Program-made: the position numbers and the translations under genes
The notes under the pieces: model-generated
Seen by the model: only the letters and a program-made list of their open reading frames with translations
What the model was told of the DNA's origin: nothing
Databases searched by the model: none
From: Citrobacter amalonaticus
GTDB taxonomy: Bacteria > Pseudomonadota > Gammaproteobacteria > Enterobacterales > Enterobacteriaceae
Length of the DNA: 64,000 nucleotides
Direction: 5' to 3'
Assembly (NCBI GenBank): GCA_028994555.1
Contig: JARDVN010000001.1
Span: 1,550,001 to 1,614,000, forward strand
Shown: positions 49,329-60,266 of the stretch, piece after piece
Numbering within the stretch: the first letter of the stretch is position 1
How the letters are laid out: every line of letters starts with the position of its first letter

Positions 49329-51867
49329 TGGCAGCGAGCCGTTTCTTGTAAAATAGAGGAAGCGCTCTGCCGGTTTTCTGGCAGGCTATAGGTGAAGTGG
49401 CATTGTTGGCTGGAGTCACTCCCCCCAGCGTACAGACCAGGTCTGAGGCGTGTCATTGACCCCCGTGAGATACAGCACGCCACCTTCATCAACGATGCTT
49501 TGCGCAGGCAGTGTTTCATTGCTGGCTATGGCGCCAAAAGGGATGGGCGTCCCCTGAGCATCCGTGAGCGCCAGCAGGATCCGCCGACCCGTTTGGGCGT
49601 TGAAACTGGCGATCACTGCGGCTCCCTGTCCCGGCACAACGATTTTTGCAGTTTCAGTGACGTCAACATCATCCGGCATCGTAGTGGTATCCAGCGAAAT
49701 GCGGTTTTCCTGGTAAGGTGTTAAAAACGGGATGACCGCGTTACCAAAATAGTCTGTTGTAATACCGGGATAGTTTTTAACCCGAATACCGGTTGCGCCG
49801 TTGGCATTGATCAGCGCAAAGGAATTTCCCAGGGGCTGCGAGAGCGTTACGCCGTGTGGATGGGCCACGATGCCGCCAGAAAGCCCATATCCCAGCTGAC
49901 GGCTGTCAGCACTGTAATCGTAACTGCCGCTAACCGAGCCAAATGCCGAGCGATAGTTTCCTGAAAGACTACTGCCGTTATTTTCGTTATCTTCACTTTG
50001 TCGCTGCTTAACGCTATAGCTCAGGCGGTTGTCATCCAGCAGAGAGCCGTTAATGCCTGATTCATGCTGTGTGGCTCTATTTTTCTCCGTGGTGGTACGC
50101 CAGGTCGCATGGGCATGCGGAAGCCAGCGATCCAACGGTATGCTCAGGCTGAGCGAAACAGAACGCTCGCTGTCGCGATCCGAGGAGTCAGTGAATTGTC
50201 CATTCAGGTTATAGCTAACCCCATATATGTTGCCATTTAACCCAACAGAGTAATTATTCTCTTTCTGTTGCTCACCCCAGTAATCTCGCTGCGAACCCGA
50301 GGCATAGAGACTAACGTCCTCTATCAGCGTTTGGCTGATGCTAAATTGCGATTCACTTTTTTTGCCGATAACTGTCATCAACGTCTCGCAGATTGGCATC
50401 GGAAAAATTGTAGTAACCGCCGCTGCTATAACGATAATAGCCCAGCGACAGGTTGGTTCCCGTCTCGGGCATATCCTTGATGTACTGGATACGCCAGTCA
50501 TAGCCTTCATAACTGCGGCTATTATCAAATTGCGTATCGGCCCGGCCCACATCCATCGAAATCGACCCTAATTCGCCCAGGGCGCTTCCTATGCCAAATG
50601 ACGTAGCGCGGTAATTTTTCGAGGCCAGCAGGCCACCATAGAGCGTGATAGCATTACTAACCCCATAAATCCCGGTACTTTCAACGAAATCAGGTTCATT
50701 GCTGTCTGCGGATTGTGATGCGCGAAAACGTCCGGCGGTCAGGCTATATTTCAGGTGGCCAGGTCTTTGCATTACCGGGAGAGAAGAAAATGGCTGGACA
50801 AAATGACGTACTGAACCGTCGGCCTCTTCAATACTCACGTCCAAATCAGCACTGGACGACGAGGGATAAAGATCATTGATTTCAAATGCGCCTGCGGGAA
50901 CATTGCTCTGGTAAATGATATAGCCGTTTTGACGTACAGTTACAATGGCATTCGTGTTGGCAATGCCACGGATCGTGGGCGCAAACCCTCTTTGGCTGTT
51001 TGGTAACATGCTATCGTCGGAGTAAAGTCGAGCGCCTGTAAATTGATAGCCCGGAAACAGGGTGCCTTCTGTTGTATTTTCACCGACGATGAATTGAGCT
51101 TTTAACCTCTTGATGTCTCTTTGCAACCAGCTATTAATGCTGTCCCACTGGGTATAATCATCATTATGTGACCAGGTTGAGTAATTACGTACCCGCCATG
51201 GGCCAACGTTAGCGCCATTTTGCAGATTCATATACTGGCGTTGGCTGCGATCGCCATTTCCGTAATGGCTCTGCGAACCGGTAAAAGTGTAATTACTAAA
51301 AACAACGGGAACGCCACTGTCCCAGCGTGAAGGATCGACATAACCTCTGGCATCTCGATAAAGTGCGATTTGTGGTACGGTCAATTTTAGTTTGCTATGG
51401 TTAAAATCAAAGACCGCCACGCAACCGGGGATGGCTTTAGCCAGGTCGTCTACCGTTTTGCTATTCTCAGCGTCATTAAAAAATGGATATTCGTCGATTT
51501 TAAAACCTAATTCTCGTAGTTGGCCTACAGTGAATTGTGGCTGTAACTGTTGATTTTTTGATGTAACGAAAACGATAGTTTGTTGTTTGATTTTTATGTT
51601 ATTAATGAAAACGTCAACGGAATAACTCCCGGGCTGCTGTGAATTTTCGTGAGAAAAAAGGGTGAGATCCACAGGAGCTTGCCCACTTTTATTCCTTTCA
51701 AGCAAGGAAGGGTCAAAAATATATTCAGTTGCTAAAGCATTGGTGCTGATAATATTTCCACATATAATAGTCAGCGGTAATATACGTTTGATACAGCAAT
51801 GAAGACAATTCATTGCTGTACGTATATTATTCGATTCTTTAAAGCATTTAACCCGCTGATAGCTCAT
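49325..51867 (-). CDS. yraJ: Fimbrial outer-membrane usher, YraJ-like (two frameshifts in this sequence)
   Basis: The usher is the outer-membrane pore that recruits chaperone-subunit complexes and assembles the fimbria. It has an unusually long signal region (MSYQRVKCFKESNN... to ALA), an N-terminal chaperone-binding domain, beta-barrel repeats, a plug with PSSSSADLDVSI, and C-terminal domains. Extra bases in T run 50357-50363 and C run 49431-49436 break it; with both removed it has about 846 aa and ends ETARCQ with the paired C-terminal cysteines. The start at 51867 has AAGGGA upstream. Confidence 0.88.
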
Positions 51868-51896
51868 GTGTCCCTTATAGTTTAACCTTATGCTAT

Positions 51897-52590
51897 TTAC
51901 AGTAGAGAGCGTGTTTCTGTTTGAGAAGTGCCACCGTAATCATTAATGGCTGCCCATTTTACTATTTTCCCTGCAGCAGAGGCCAATGTCAGCGTTTTTT
52001 TCTCCAGCGGTGCGATGTATTCTATTTTATCGGTCAGGTCAGTTTTACCAAACGAGAGTCCAGCGAAAACGACATAATAGGATGAAGGATTGTAAATAGT
52101 GAGTTGATTATCACTAATACTGAACTCCAGTTTTTTAACCGCGTCGCTGGCTCTGCCTTTAAGTCCCTTTGGCCGGTAAAACATTTTGATACGGGTTTTA
52201 AACACCAGAGTCAGTGCGTTGGTGTTGACTATTTCCGTTTTTTTTTGTGCCGGAATCGCTCTTACATTAATAAAATATAATGACTCTTTTTCTCCTGGAA
52301 TCAGACCATCCGATTTTACTATGCGTAGCGTTGAGTCTTCTCCAGCATCAAGACGAAAAAGGGGAGGGGTAACAATAAAAGGACCGCGAGAACCATTACT
52401 CACGTTTTCTACCCATGACTGAAGCAGATAAGGCATTTCTTCACTGCGGTTGGCAAGCGGCAGCGCTGCCTCTTTTTTTGCTGGCGTCATAGATGACTCG
52501 CGTTCTTTCCAGCACGATGCCGCCCGCATACGAGGAGCCCATCCAACCAATAAGCAAGAGTAAGAAAGCGAAGTTTGCTGTTCTGAACAT
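51897..52590 (-). CDS. yraI: Periplasmic fimbrial chaperone, YraI-like (frameshifted in this sequence)
   Basis: A PapD-type chaperone that caps subunits by donor-strand complementation. The true N-terminus ([20 protein letters not shown]) is a signal peptide followed by [20 protein letters not shown] with the conserved VIYD strand. A seventh base in the T run 52473-52479 breaks the frame after ASKK. The downstream frame has ENVSNG and FYRPKGLKG. The corrected length is 230 aa. The gap to the usher is 29 bp. Confidence 0.88.
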
Positions 52591-52664
52591 GATTTACTGT
52601 CCGAAGAGTCATGATGGTGTCTCTTTATTCTTTAAAAAAAGGATAAAGAGACATGAGCGATCGA

Positions 52665-53231
52665 TTAACGATAGTCAAGCGTGACATCAACCGAAGCATT
52701 TGCTTCACCGGCGGTTATATCTTTTGAGTCAACTGTGGATACGTAATAAGCGACTAAATTGATATTCATGGTTGCCCCTGTGATAGGGAAAGACACTTTC
52801 GGATCGTTGAGTTTGTTCAGCGCCATTTGAGTGCCATCACTGCTGTCGATACGAATACCAACACCTGTTGCGGTCGTGTCCATTCCAGTGACTTCGACTA
52901 AGTCATCATTCGCACCAACCGTTCCGCCACTAAGCGTTTCTAACCAAAGCTGAAAAGAAGCATCTGTGGTACCATCAACATGTTCCCAGGGATCAGTTGG
53001 ACAATTTTTCAGTGGGATAGCGACAGGAATACTGGGTGTTTTATCGCCTATCGACTTGAACTGACCTGCGGCATAATGTCCAAGCTCGATTTCAACAATA
53101 TCATCCCCAGCAAATTCGCATGTGCTGGTCAGTATTTGTCCTGTAAATTCGATCGTTCCATCTGTAGCCCAGGCATGACAAGCGGCAAACGTTAATAAAC
53201 TCGCAATAGCGGTTTTGCTGATAATGTTCAT
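52665..53231 (-). CDS. yraH: Major fimbrial subunit, YraH-like
   Basis: A type 1-family pilin of 188 aa from the ATG at 53231: signal peptide MNIISKTAIASLLTFAACHAWA, first pilin cysteine in TSTCEFAGDD, partner in PLKNCP, and the C-terminal donor-strand signature ending NASVDVTLDYR. It is the first and only intact gene of the four-gene operon and the one made in greatest amount in such systems. Confidence 0.88.
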   Translation of the reverse strand: MNIISKTAIASLLTFAACHAWATDGTIEFTGQILTSTCEFAGDDIVEIELGHYAAGQFKSIGDKTPSIPVAIPLKNCPTDPWEHVDGTTDASFQLWLETLSGGTVGANDDLVEVTGMDTTATGVGIRIDSSDGTQMALNKLNDPKVSFPITGATMNINLVAYYVSTVDSKDITAGEANASVDVTLDYR

Positions 53232-53716
53232 CAAAACTTCCTCATCTATCATATAAAAATATAATATGAATATTAAATGGATAAGAAACTACTCTAAAGA
53301 GTATACCGCGTAGAAATGGGGGAAGATTAAGGGTGGCTAATTTTCGGATTCTATTTATATTTGGATTTTTAATTGATTAGATGAGTGGTTATTAATAGTA
53401 TGTTAAAAAATATATTCAAGAAAACAGTTAACCTCTTGAGGTCTATGCTTTTTATTGGTTGCTGGGTTAATAAGGTTATTGAAAATGGTTAGATGTGAGC
53501 GCGAAATATTGAAATAATGATAATTAGAGTATATGGTATGATTCTGGACAGCGTTGGAAATACTTAAGTTATATTTATAATATTATTTTTTGGGTAAGCC
53601 TCGATCTCATTCCCCTAAATATTAACAGTGTGAATAGAGATGAAGTGTAAAATGATTTAATTTTATTGTTTCCAGACAGGAAATAAACCTGTCTGGTGAA
53701 AAAGTTAGAGGACGGA
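53232..53716. promoter_or_regulatory. 485-bp AT-rich region upstream of the fimbrial operon
   Basis: No conserved ORF is visible on either strand; the longest frames are about 15 codons. The region is far more AT-rich than its neighbours, typical of H-NS-silenced fimbrial promoters. The fimbrial promoter must lie here, but I cannot choose among several AT-rich -10-like boxes. No invertible repeats were found. Confidence 0.5.
53672..53696. terminator. Hairpin downstream of agaI
   Basis: A perfect 9-bp inverted repeat (CCAGACAGG / CCTGTCTGG, 7-nt AT loop) ends 20 bp past the agaI stop. On the minus strand it is followed by an A-rich, not T-rich, stretch, so it is not a textbook terminator. Confidence 0.5.
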
Positions 53717-54436
53717 TTAGCTATAATCTAAGCATGAGTGAACAATCAGGCAGTGCATATTGTTATGTAACCATAAAAATGATACAGGAAGCGATGTTGT
53801 AATAGATTGAGTTAAAAATTGACGGCTCGCAAGCGATTTACCTTCTCCAGCAATCAGCAGCATTACCTCTTTTGTGTTCATGATGTCCTTCAGTCCCAGC
53901 GTAATGCCGTGCGTCACCGGGCGACCAGCCGTTTTTAACATATCATGCTGGCGCGTTTTCTCATCAAGCCTGCTGATATGGCAAAATGGCGTCAGCGCTT
54001 CTCCTGGTTCATTGAGTCCCAGATGACCATTTTTACCGAGGCCCAGGAGACATAAATCAAGGCCGCCCCGATGGGCAATCAAATCTGTCACGCGCTCGCA
54101 CTCCGCCTCGTCAATATTTTCCGACTGAAAGCCAATCAACTGGTCCGGTCGTATGCCAAGCGGTTGTACGATGTGCTGTTGCAGGAACGATTCGCAGGTA
54201 CCCGGCGTGTGTAAGGGAATTCCCAGCCACTCATCGAGCTTCACGAAGGTCACGTTCCGGATATCAACGTGACGTTGCTGTATTTTCTCGACAAAGAAGC
54301 GATAGGTCAGTTCAGGTGTGGCCCCTGTCGCGAGGCAGATTGTGGCGTCTGGTTTACTTGTGATGACCTCGACCAGACGCTCGCTGGCGAGTTCGCTGAG
54401 CGCCTCATAACTCTTGCAATACTGTATGTTTTGCAT
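53717..54436 (-). CDS. agaI: NagB-family protein AgaI (putative galactosamine-6-phosphate isomerase)
   Basis: AgaI belongs to the glucosamine-6-phosphate deaminase/isomerase family: ICLATGATPELTYRFF, FVKLDEWLG and LGLGKNGHLGLNEPG are all present. It was named as galactosamine-6-phosphate deaminase/isomerase, but in E. coli AgaS supplies the deaminase, so the role of AgaI is uncertain. The ATG at 54436 (MQNIQYCKSYEAL) gives 239 aa. It is the last gene of the cluster. Confidence 0.85.
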   Translation of the reverse strand: MQNIQYCKSYEALSELASERLVEVITSKPDATICLATGATPELTYRFFVEKIQQRHVDIRNVTFVKLDEWLGIPLHTPGTCESFLQQHIVQPLGIRPDQLIGFQSENIDEAECERVTDLIAHRGGLDLCLLGLGKNGHLGLNEPGEALTPFCHISRLDEKTRQHDMLKTAGRPVTHGITLGLKDIMNTKEVMLLIAGEGKSLASRQFLTQSITTSLPVSFLWLHNNMHCLIVHSCLDYS

Positions 54437-54489
54437 TGATCCATGTTCCTTTTGAGGAGGGGGTAACACGCGATTACCCCCAGTCTGGT

Positions 54490-55283
54490 TTACAGAATAC
54501 CGAGTGCGGAAGAGACGATAGAGAGCACAAAAGTGACGCCAATTAACAATACCGGATGCGCTTTTTTTACCCGCAGCAGGTAGTACATCAGCAGCGTGTA
54601 GCCCATCGGTAAAATGTTCGGGAAGACCTTATCGAAGAAGTCTTTTTTGCAGGGCCACGTTGTGTGTACTGTCGATAGCAAAAGAGGTGACGACATTGAT
54701 ATGGACGTAAGACGCAATCAGACCGCCAATCACCGTGATCCCGAGGATGGTCGCCGAGCGGGCGATCATCTGCGAGTTTTCCCGCACCTTATCAATGGCT
54801 TTTACCCCGACCGAATAGCCGACGTGAGTCCAGCCGACGCGCAGGAAAAAGATCATCAGATAGACGGCGAAGAACAGAATCGGCCCCAGTAAATTGCCCT
54901 GGCTGGCGAAAGAGGAGCAAATCCCCGCCATAATCGGCAGTAAGGTGAACCAGAAAATGGCATCGCCAATCCCGGCAATCGGGCCAAACAGCGCCACTTT
55001 GAGACCTTTAATGGTGTCGCGGTTTTCTCCTTTCTCTTCCATTGAGATAAGCAGCCCCATCAGAAAACCGACGAGGTTCGGGTGGGTATTGATAAATTCC
55101 AGATGATCTTTCATGGCCGCACTCAGGCCCGGCTTATCATCTTTATAGATTTTTTTCAGAATCGGCAGCATCGCCCAGGTAAAGCCGCCCGCCTGCATCC
55201 TTTCATAGTTAAAGCTCGCCTGAAGAAGCGAAGAGCGAAAGCCAAGACGGGTAATGTCTTTTTTTACTGATTTCAGATCCCAT
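54490..55283 (-). CDS. agaD: PTS galactosamine transporter subunit IID, AgaD (two frameshifts in this sequence)
   Basis: AgaD is the IID membrane subunit of the mannose-family PTS that takes up D-galactosamine. The start reads MGSEISKKDITRLGFRSSLL once an extra base in T run 55259-55265 is removed; a second extra base in T run 54643-54648 breaks the frame at VALQK. Corrected length is 263 aa with hydrophobic helices near the C-terminus. It overlaps agaC by 11 bp. Confidence 0.9.
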
Positions 55284-56079
55284 TGCTGTAATCCTCTTCA
55301 TCATCATTTTTACGGGCGACAGGCAGGGGTTGCGCCTGCTGTTTAGCTTTGGCATTGAAAAATTCGTACACGGCGAAGCCTGCGCCGAGGACTGCGACCG
55401 GGAGAAGGTTGTTGACCTGGATATAGCAGACAAACAGGAAGCCTGCGATCAGGTAAGGAATGTACTGTGCTTTAAACATCACGCGCAGCAACAGGCCAAA
55501 ACCAACGGCAGGCAGAATACCGCCCGCGACTTCAAAACCATGAGTAAGCCAGGCGGGCATGGCTTTCACCAGTGCCTGCATTGCGCCCTGCGCCAGATAG
55601 GTACAGAGAAACGCGATAATGGCATACGAGCAGGCGACAATCAGCGTTGTCAGCCAGTTCAGACGAGCAAATGCGCGGGTATTGGCTTCTTTCGCGCAGT
55701 TGTCGGCCCTGGACATAAACAGAGAGAAGGCGGAATAGAAGAACAGAATCACGTATTGCATCAGCAGGCTGAACGGCAAGCCGAGGCCGATGGCGGTTTT
55801 GGCATCCACGCCAGTAGACCAGGCGATCACCGTGGTCATCAGCCCCGCCATGATAGGGTTTGGCGGTTGAACACCGCCAGCGGGCGTCAAACCAGCGAAA
55901 GCCAGTTCGGTCAGACCGCCGGTGATCAAACCGATATGAATATCGCCCAGGATGGCACCGGTGAGCGTACAGACAATAATCGGTCTGAATAAAAACAGAG
56001 CTTCCAGCCAAAAATCAATTCCCAGAAAGAAAACTAATGCCGCGAGGGATATCCCTTGTAAAAGCGTTATTTCATTCAT
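55273..56079 (-). CDS. agaC: PTS galactosamine transporter subunit IIC, AgaC
   Basis: AgaC is the IIC channel subunit, 268 aa from the ATG at 56079 (MNEITLLQGISLAAL), with GAGG 8 nt upstream; a GTG 9 bp further up is less likely. The family signature LAFAGLTPAGGVQPPNPIMAG is present. The frame is intact and it is paired with agaB and agaD. Confidence 0.93.
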   Translation of the reverse strand: MNEITLLQGISLAALVFFLGIDFWLEALFLFRPIIVCTLTGAILGDIHIGLITGGLTELAFAGLTPAGGVQPPNPIMAGLMTTVIAWSTGVDAKTAIGLGLPFSLLMQYVILFFYSAFSLFMSRADNCAKEANTRAFARLNWLTTLIVACSYAIIAFLCTYLAQGAMQALVKAMPAWLTHGFEVAGGILPAVGFGLLLRVMFKAQYIPYLIAGFLFVCYIQVNNLLPVAVLGAGFAVYEFFNAKAKQQAQPLPVARKNDDEEDYSNGI

Positions 56080-56133
56080 TGTAAACACCTCATGTAAATA
56101 AGTCCCTTTACTATGAAAACGTTGGCTTGTTAT

Positions 56134-56610
56134 TTACTCCGGGATCGCTTCTTTTTGATCGCCAGGGACATCCTGAATAAAAATGTTTACGCCGTGCTTC
56201 TTAATGAACTGCAGATCATTAAGGTCCTGCTCATTGACATAAACTTTACTGCTGATCTGCTTTTTGCCTTCCGAGAAGTGCATATTGCCGACGTTCACGT
56301 CGTTGAGCGCGATACCGCCTTCGAGCAGCTTTCTGACCGTTTGCGGGGTGCGGCAAATCAGGAATATCTTCTGGTGCGGCGCGGCCTTACCGATGACGTT
56401 GATGGTTTTTTCTATAGAGAAGAAGCGGATACCGAAACCGTAGGTTTCTGCGGTGATACCCATTAATTTCTGCTGAATCTCATCCTGAGCGACATCGTCA
56501 TCCACGACGACCAGCAAATTGGCGCCGATCGTTGATGTCCAGGTGACACCCACCTGACCATGCACCAGTCGGTTATCAATACGCGTTAACAGGATATTTG
56601 GACTGCTCAT
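56134..56610 (-). CDS. agaB: PTS galactosamine transporter subunit IIB, AgaB
   Basis: AgaB is the cytoplasmic IIB phosphocarrier, 158 aa; the phosphorylated histidine is in RIDNRLVHGQVGVTW. No dedicated IIA gene lies next to it, so AgaF may supply phosphate to both transporters. Confidence 0.93.
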   Translation of the reverse strand: MSSPNILLTRIDNRLVHGQVGVTWTSTIGANLLVVVDDDVAQDEIQQKLMGITAETYGFGIRFFSIEKTINVIGKAAPHQKIFLICRTPQTVRKLLEGGIALNDVNVGNMHFSEGKKQISSKVYVNEQDLNDLQFIKKHGVNIFIQDVPGDQKEAIPE

Positions 56611-56737
56611 ACTTAAATCCTCACCATAAAATAATTGAATGACTGAGCTTGTTGAAATATATTATTCTTACCGTATCGCATTCATTAATTAATTCAGCGT
56701 GATGTAATCTCGTTATTCTCCTCCGCTATTTGGTCAG

Positions 56738-56772
56738 AAAGCGCTACCTGATATTCATCAGATAGCGCTTTT
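56738..56772 (-). terminator. Strong hairpin between kbaY and agaB
   Basis: AAAGCGCTA...CTGAT pairs with ATCAG...TAGCGCTTT around a short ATTC loop (one unpaired base on each side), 24 bp past the kbaY stop. On the transcribed strand it ends in CTTTCTG, so it is a likely partial terminator or mRNA-stability element separating agaS-kbaY from agaBCDI. Confidence 0.6.
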
Positions 56773-56795
56773 GAATAATGATAAAGCCGACCCGC

Positions 56796-57683
<888 letters not shown>

Positions 57684-58838
57684 TTAAGCCTGCCACGGGT
57701 GAATAATGACGCCCTGCACCACGCGGTTGACCGTACCGCTGCGGGAAGGGGTATCCGGCGTGTTACCGACAGCAATGGACTGGGTGAGCGCAAAGACCTG
57801 GGCATACATCAGGTAGCAGAACGCCAGTTCGCAATCGATAAAATGTCGTGCGGGCGGCAGCAGGATGTGCGGGCCGGCTTCGATAAGGGAATCGCTTTCG
57901 GCCGCAATAGCGACAACGCGCATGGCCTGATCATCGCGACGCAGCTCCGCCAGCAGATCGAGATCGTACTGCCGGGTGTAAGGGTGGCTGGAGATATACA
58001 CCACGATCAGCGTTTCGTTATCCACCAGAGATTTCGGACCGTGGCGAAAGCCGGTTGGCGAATCGTAAAACGCGGCCAGCTTACCGGCGGTCAGTTCAAG
58101 GACTTTCAGGGACGATTCGCGCGCCGCACCCTGTAACCCGCCGCTTCCGAGATAGACGATCCGCTTCCAGTTTTCATTGCCAAATACGCCGTGGCTGAAA
58201 TCACCCAGTGAAGACAGGATCGTCTGGCAGCGATCCGCGACGTCGCGGAAGGTCTGGCTGTTGATGAGTTTCGGTGCGAACACCGACAGGCAACTGGCCA
58301 TCATGGTGGTGATACTGCTGGTCATCGCAAAACCGCGATCGTGCGTTTCTGCCGGCATCAGCAGAGCAAAAGCGTTATCGCTTGCCACCGCGTTCTGGTA
58401 CAGGCTGCCCGCTTCATTGCAGGTGATCGAAAGGTGATAGCACTCAGGGACGAACTGGTTTGCCAGTTCCACTGCGGCGACGCTCTCCGGGCTGTTGCCG
58501 GAACGGGCAAACGAAACCAGCAGCAGCGGATGCGTCGGATTCAGATAATCCATCGGATTGGTGACCAGATCGGTGGTCGGTACTGCGCTGATGTTTTGCC
58601 CGGTGTGGCTGGCAAGCCAGGGGGCGATGATCTCGCCAATGAATGCCGAGGTACCCGCTCCGGTCAGGACGATCCGCAGATCGTCTTTGCGCAGCAGGGG
58701 CGCGAGAAAGTTGTCGATCGTGGTGCGCATCGCGTCAATATTCGTCAGCGATCGGATCCAACTAGCAGGCTGCTGGCGGATCTCTTCTTCAGTCCAGGTT
58801 CCGGTGGTTGCCGCTGCAGGGGTATAGGTTTCTGGCAT
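57684..58838 (-). CDS. agaS: D-galactosamine-6-phosphate deaminase/isomerase AgaS
   Basis: AgaS is a two-SIS-domain protein that converts galactosamine 6-phosphate to tagatose 6-phosphate and ammonia in the E. coli pathway. It has 384 aa from the ATG at 58838 (MPETYTPAAATTGTW). SIS motifs include LTGAGTSAFIGEIIAPW, SFARSGNSPESVA and YLGSGGLQGAARESSLKV. It starts a second transcript of the cluster, behind AgaR-operator matches. Confidence 0.94.
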   Translation of the reverse strand: MPETYTPAAATTGTWTEEEIRQQPASWIRSLTNIDAMRTTIDNFLAPLLRKDDLRIVLTGAGTSAFIGEIIAPWLASHTGQNISAVPTTDLVTNPMDYLNPTHPLLLVSFARSGNSPESVAAVELANQFVPECYHLSITCNEAGSLYQNAVASDNAFALLMPAETHDRGFAMTSSITTMMASCLSVFAPKLINSQTFRDVADRCQTILSSLGDFSHGVFGNENWKRIVYLGSGGLQGAARESSLKVLELTAGKLAAFYDSPTGFRHGPKSLVDNETLIVVYISSHPYTRQYDLDLLAELRRDDQAMRVVAIAAESDSLIEAGPHILLPPARHFIDCELAFCYLMYAQVFALTQSIAVGNTPDTPSRSGTVNRVVQGVIIHPWQA

Positions 58839-58891
58839 AACGTAAGTCCTTAGTCTTGTGAATTCCACATCAGACGCTGGCAAAATGTCGC

Positions 58892-58915
58892 TATCTTTCG
58901 TTTCGTTTCACTTGT
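58892..58915 (-). promoter_or_regulatory. AgaR operator match 1 upstream of agaS
   Basis: The plus strand reads TTTCGTTTCGTTTCACTTGT (58896-58915) preceded by TATC. It fits the published AgaR consensus core TTTCRTTTYRTTTYNYTTKK throughout, with one mismatch in the four bases before it. It lies 54-77 bp upstream of agaS. Confidence 0.7.
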
Positions 58916-58969
58916 TCATATGATCGATTAATTAAAATCTATAGGAAAGAAATCGAAAGTTCAATGATG

Positions 58970-58993
58970 CAAAATGAAATAAAACGAAAAGTG
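58970..58993 (-). promoter_or_regulatory. AgaR operator match 2 upstream of agaS
   Basis: The minus strand reads TTTCGTTTTATTTCATTTTG, a full match to the same core, in inverted orientation to operator 1 and 54 bp from it. A weaker partial match lies between them near 58947-58960. The arrangement suggests looping or cooperative repression by AgaR, a DeoR-family repressor encoded just outside the window in related genomes. Confidence 0.65.
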
Positions 58994-59131
58994 TGATCGA
59001 TTGTACGGAGAGCGTTTTTATCTTATTGATCTGTAATCACTCTCTCTGAACGTTCTGGGATGAGGGTTTTCTTAAGCGAAAGGAAAAGAAAGGCCTTACG
59101 ACTCATGATCGAAGGCCAGGGAGAAAAAAGG

Positions 59132-60266
59132 TCAAATGGGGAAGCGCTGACCCTGAATCCAGATCTGTTGTAAATGCAATCCGCCGTCGAGAGCGATCAT
59201 GCTGGCGCGTTTACCCACGGCTAACGATCCTGAATGGCTGTCGATCCCCAGCAGTCGCGCCGGATGGAGCGAGGCCATATGGATCGCGTCCTCAGGGGCG
59301 ATTCCGGTCAGTTCAACCATATTGCGCACGGCCGCATCGACCGACAGCGTGCTGCCTGCGAGGCCACCCGATGCGGTTCGCACAATTCCGCCGTGCATGT
59401 CGACCTTTTCACCACAAAGCGTGTAGCTTCCGTCAGGCATACCGGCGGCCTGCATCGCATCGGTGATCAGCACCAGCCTATCTTTGGCACAGCAGCAACA
59501 GAGCTTCATGGCGGCCGGATGGACGTGGTGCCCGTCGGCGATGAGCTCCAGCCACGCGCGTGGATCGGTGAGTCCCGCACCGACCATTCCTGGCTCCCGG
59601 TGATGGAGTCCGGTCATGCCGTTGTAGCAGTGTACAAGTCCGTTCGCGCCGGCATCAAAGGCGGCCTGGGTTTGTGCCCAGCTTGCCGCGCTATGTCCCA
59701 GCATTACCCGCACACCCTGCTGCCTGAGGTGGCGAATCGCCTGCAAGGCACCCGGTTTTTCCGGTGCCAGCGCCACCACCCGCAGGGTCTGACGCGAAAT
59801 GGCGATCAGCTCATCGAGTTCCGTGAGGTCCAGTTCACGAAACAGCTCCGGAGGATGGGCGCCTTTATTCTGCGGCGTGAAGTAGGGGCCTTCCAGATAA
59901 CTACCGAGCACCTGTGCGCCAGGCCCGCCGGAAAAACTGCGTTGAGCGATGCGCTCCAGCGCACGTTGAATCGTTTTCAGCGGCGCGGTGACGGTGGTGG
60001 GTAGCCAACTGGCAACCCCTTCACGCGCTTTGTGCATCGCCAGCTTGTCGAGTGCGTCCGGTTCATCGTCCATTACATCGACCCCCCGCGCCACCGTGGA
60101 CGTGGGTGTCAATATAAGCGGGACACAGTAGCTCGGCGTCACGTACGGTGATGCCCGCAGCAATCGGCTCGATGGCCGTGATGATGCCTTCTTCAACGCG
60201 CAGCTGGCGATCGTCCAGCCAGCCCTGCTCGGTGAGCAGACGTCTGGCGCGCAAAACCTGCGTCAT
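59132..60266 (-). CDS. agaA: N-acetylgalactosamine-6-phosphate deacetylase AgaA (frameshifted in this sequence)
   Basis: AgaA removes the acetyl group from GalNAc 6-phosphate. It is an amidohydrolase of the NagA family: metal motif HVHGGAG, then LEGPYF, HCYNGMTGLHHREPG and ITDAMQAAGMPDG. A sixth base in the C run 60082-60087 breaks the frame after HVHGGAG; removing it gives VDVMDDEPDALDKLAM and 377 aa. It overlaps agaF as ATGA. Confidence 0.92.

Noticed and set aside
53253..53716. Small ORFs upstream of the fimbrial operon
   Set aside because: All are about 15 codons or fewer, without ribosome-binding sites or resemblance to known small proteins.
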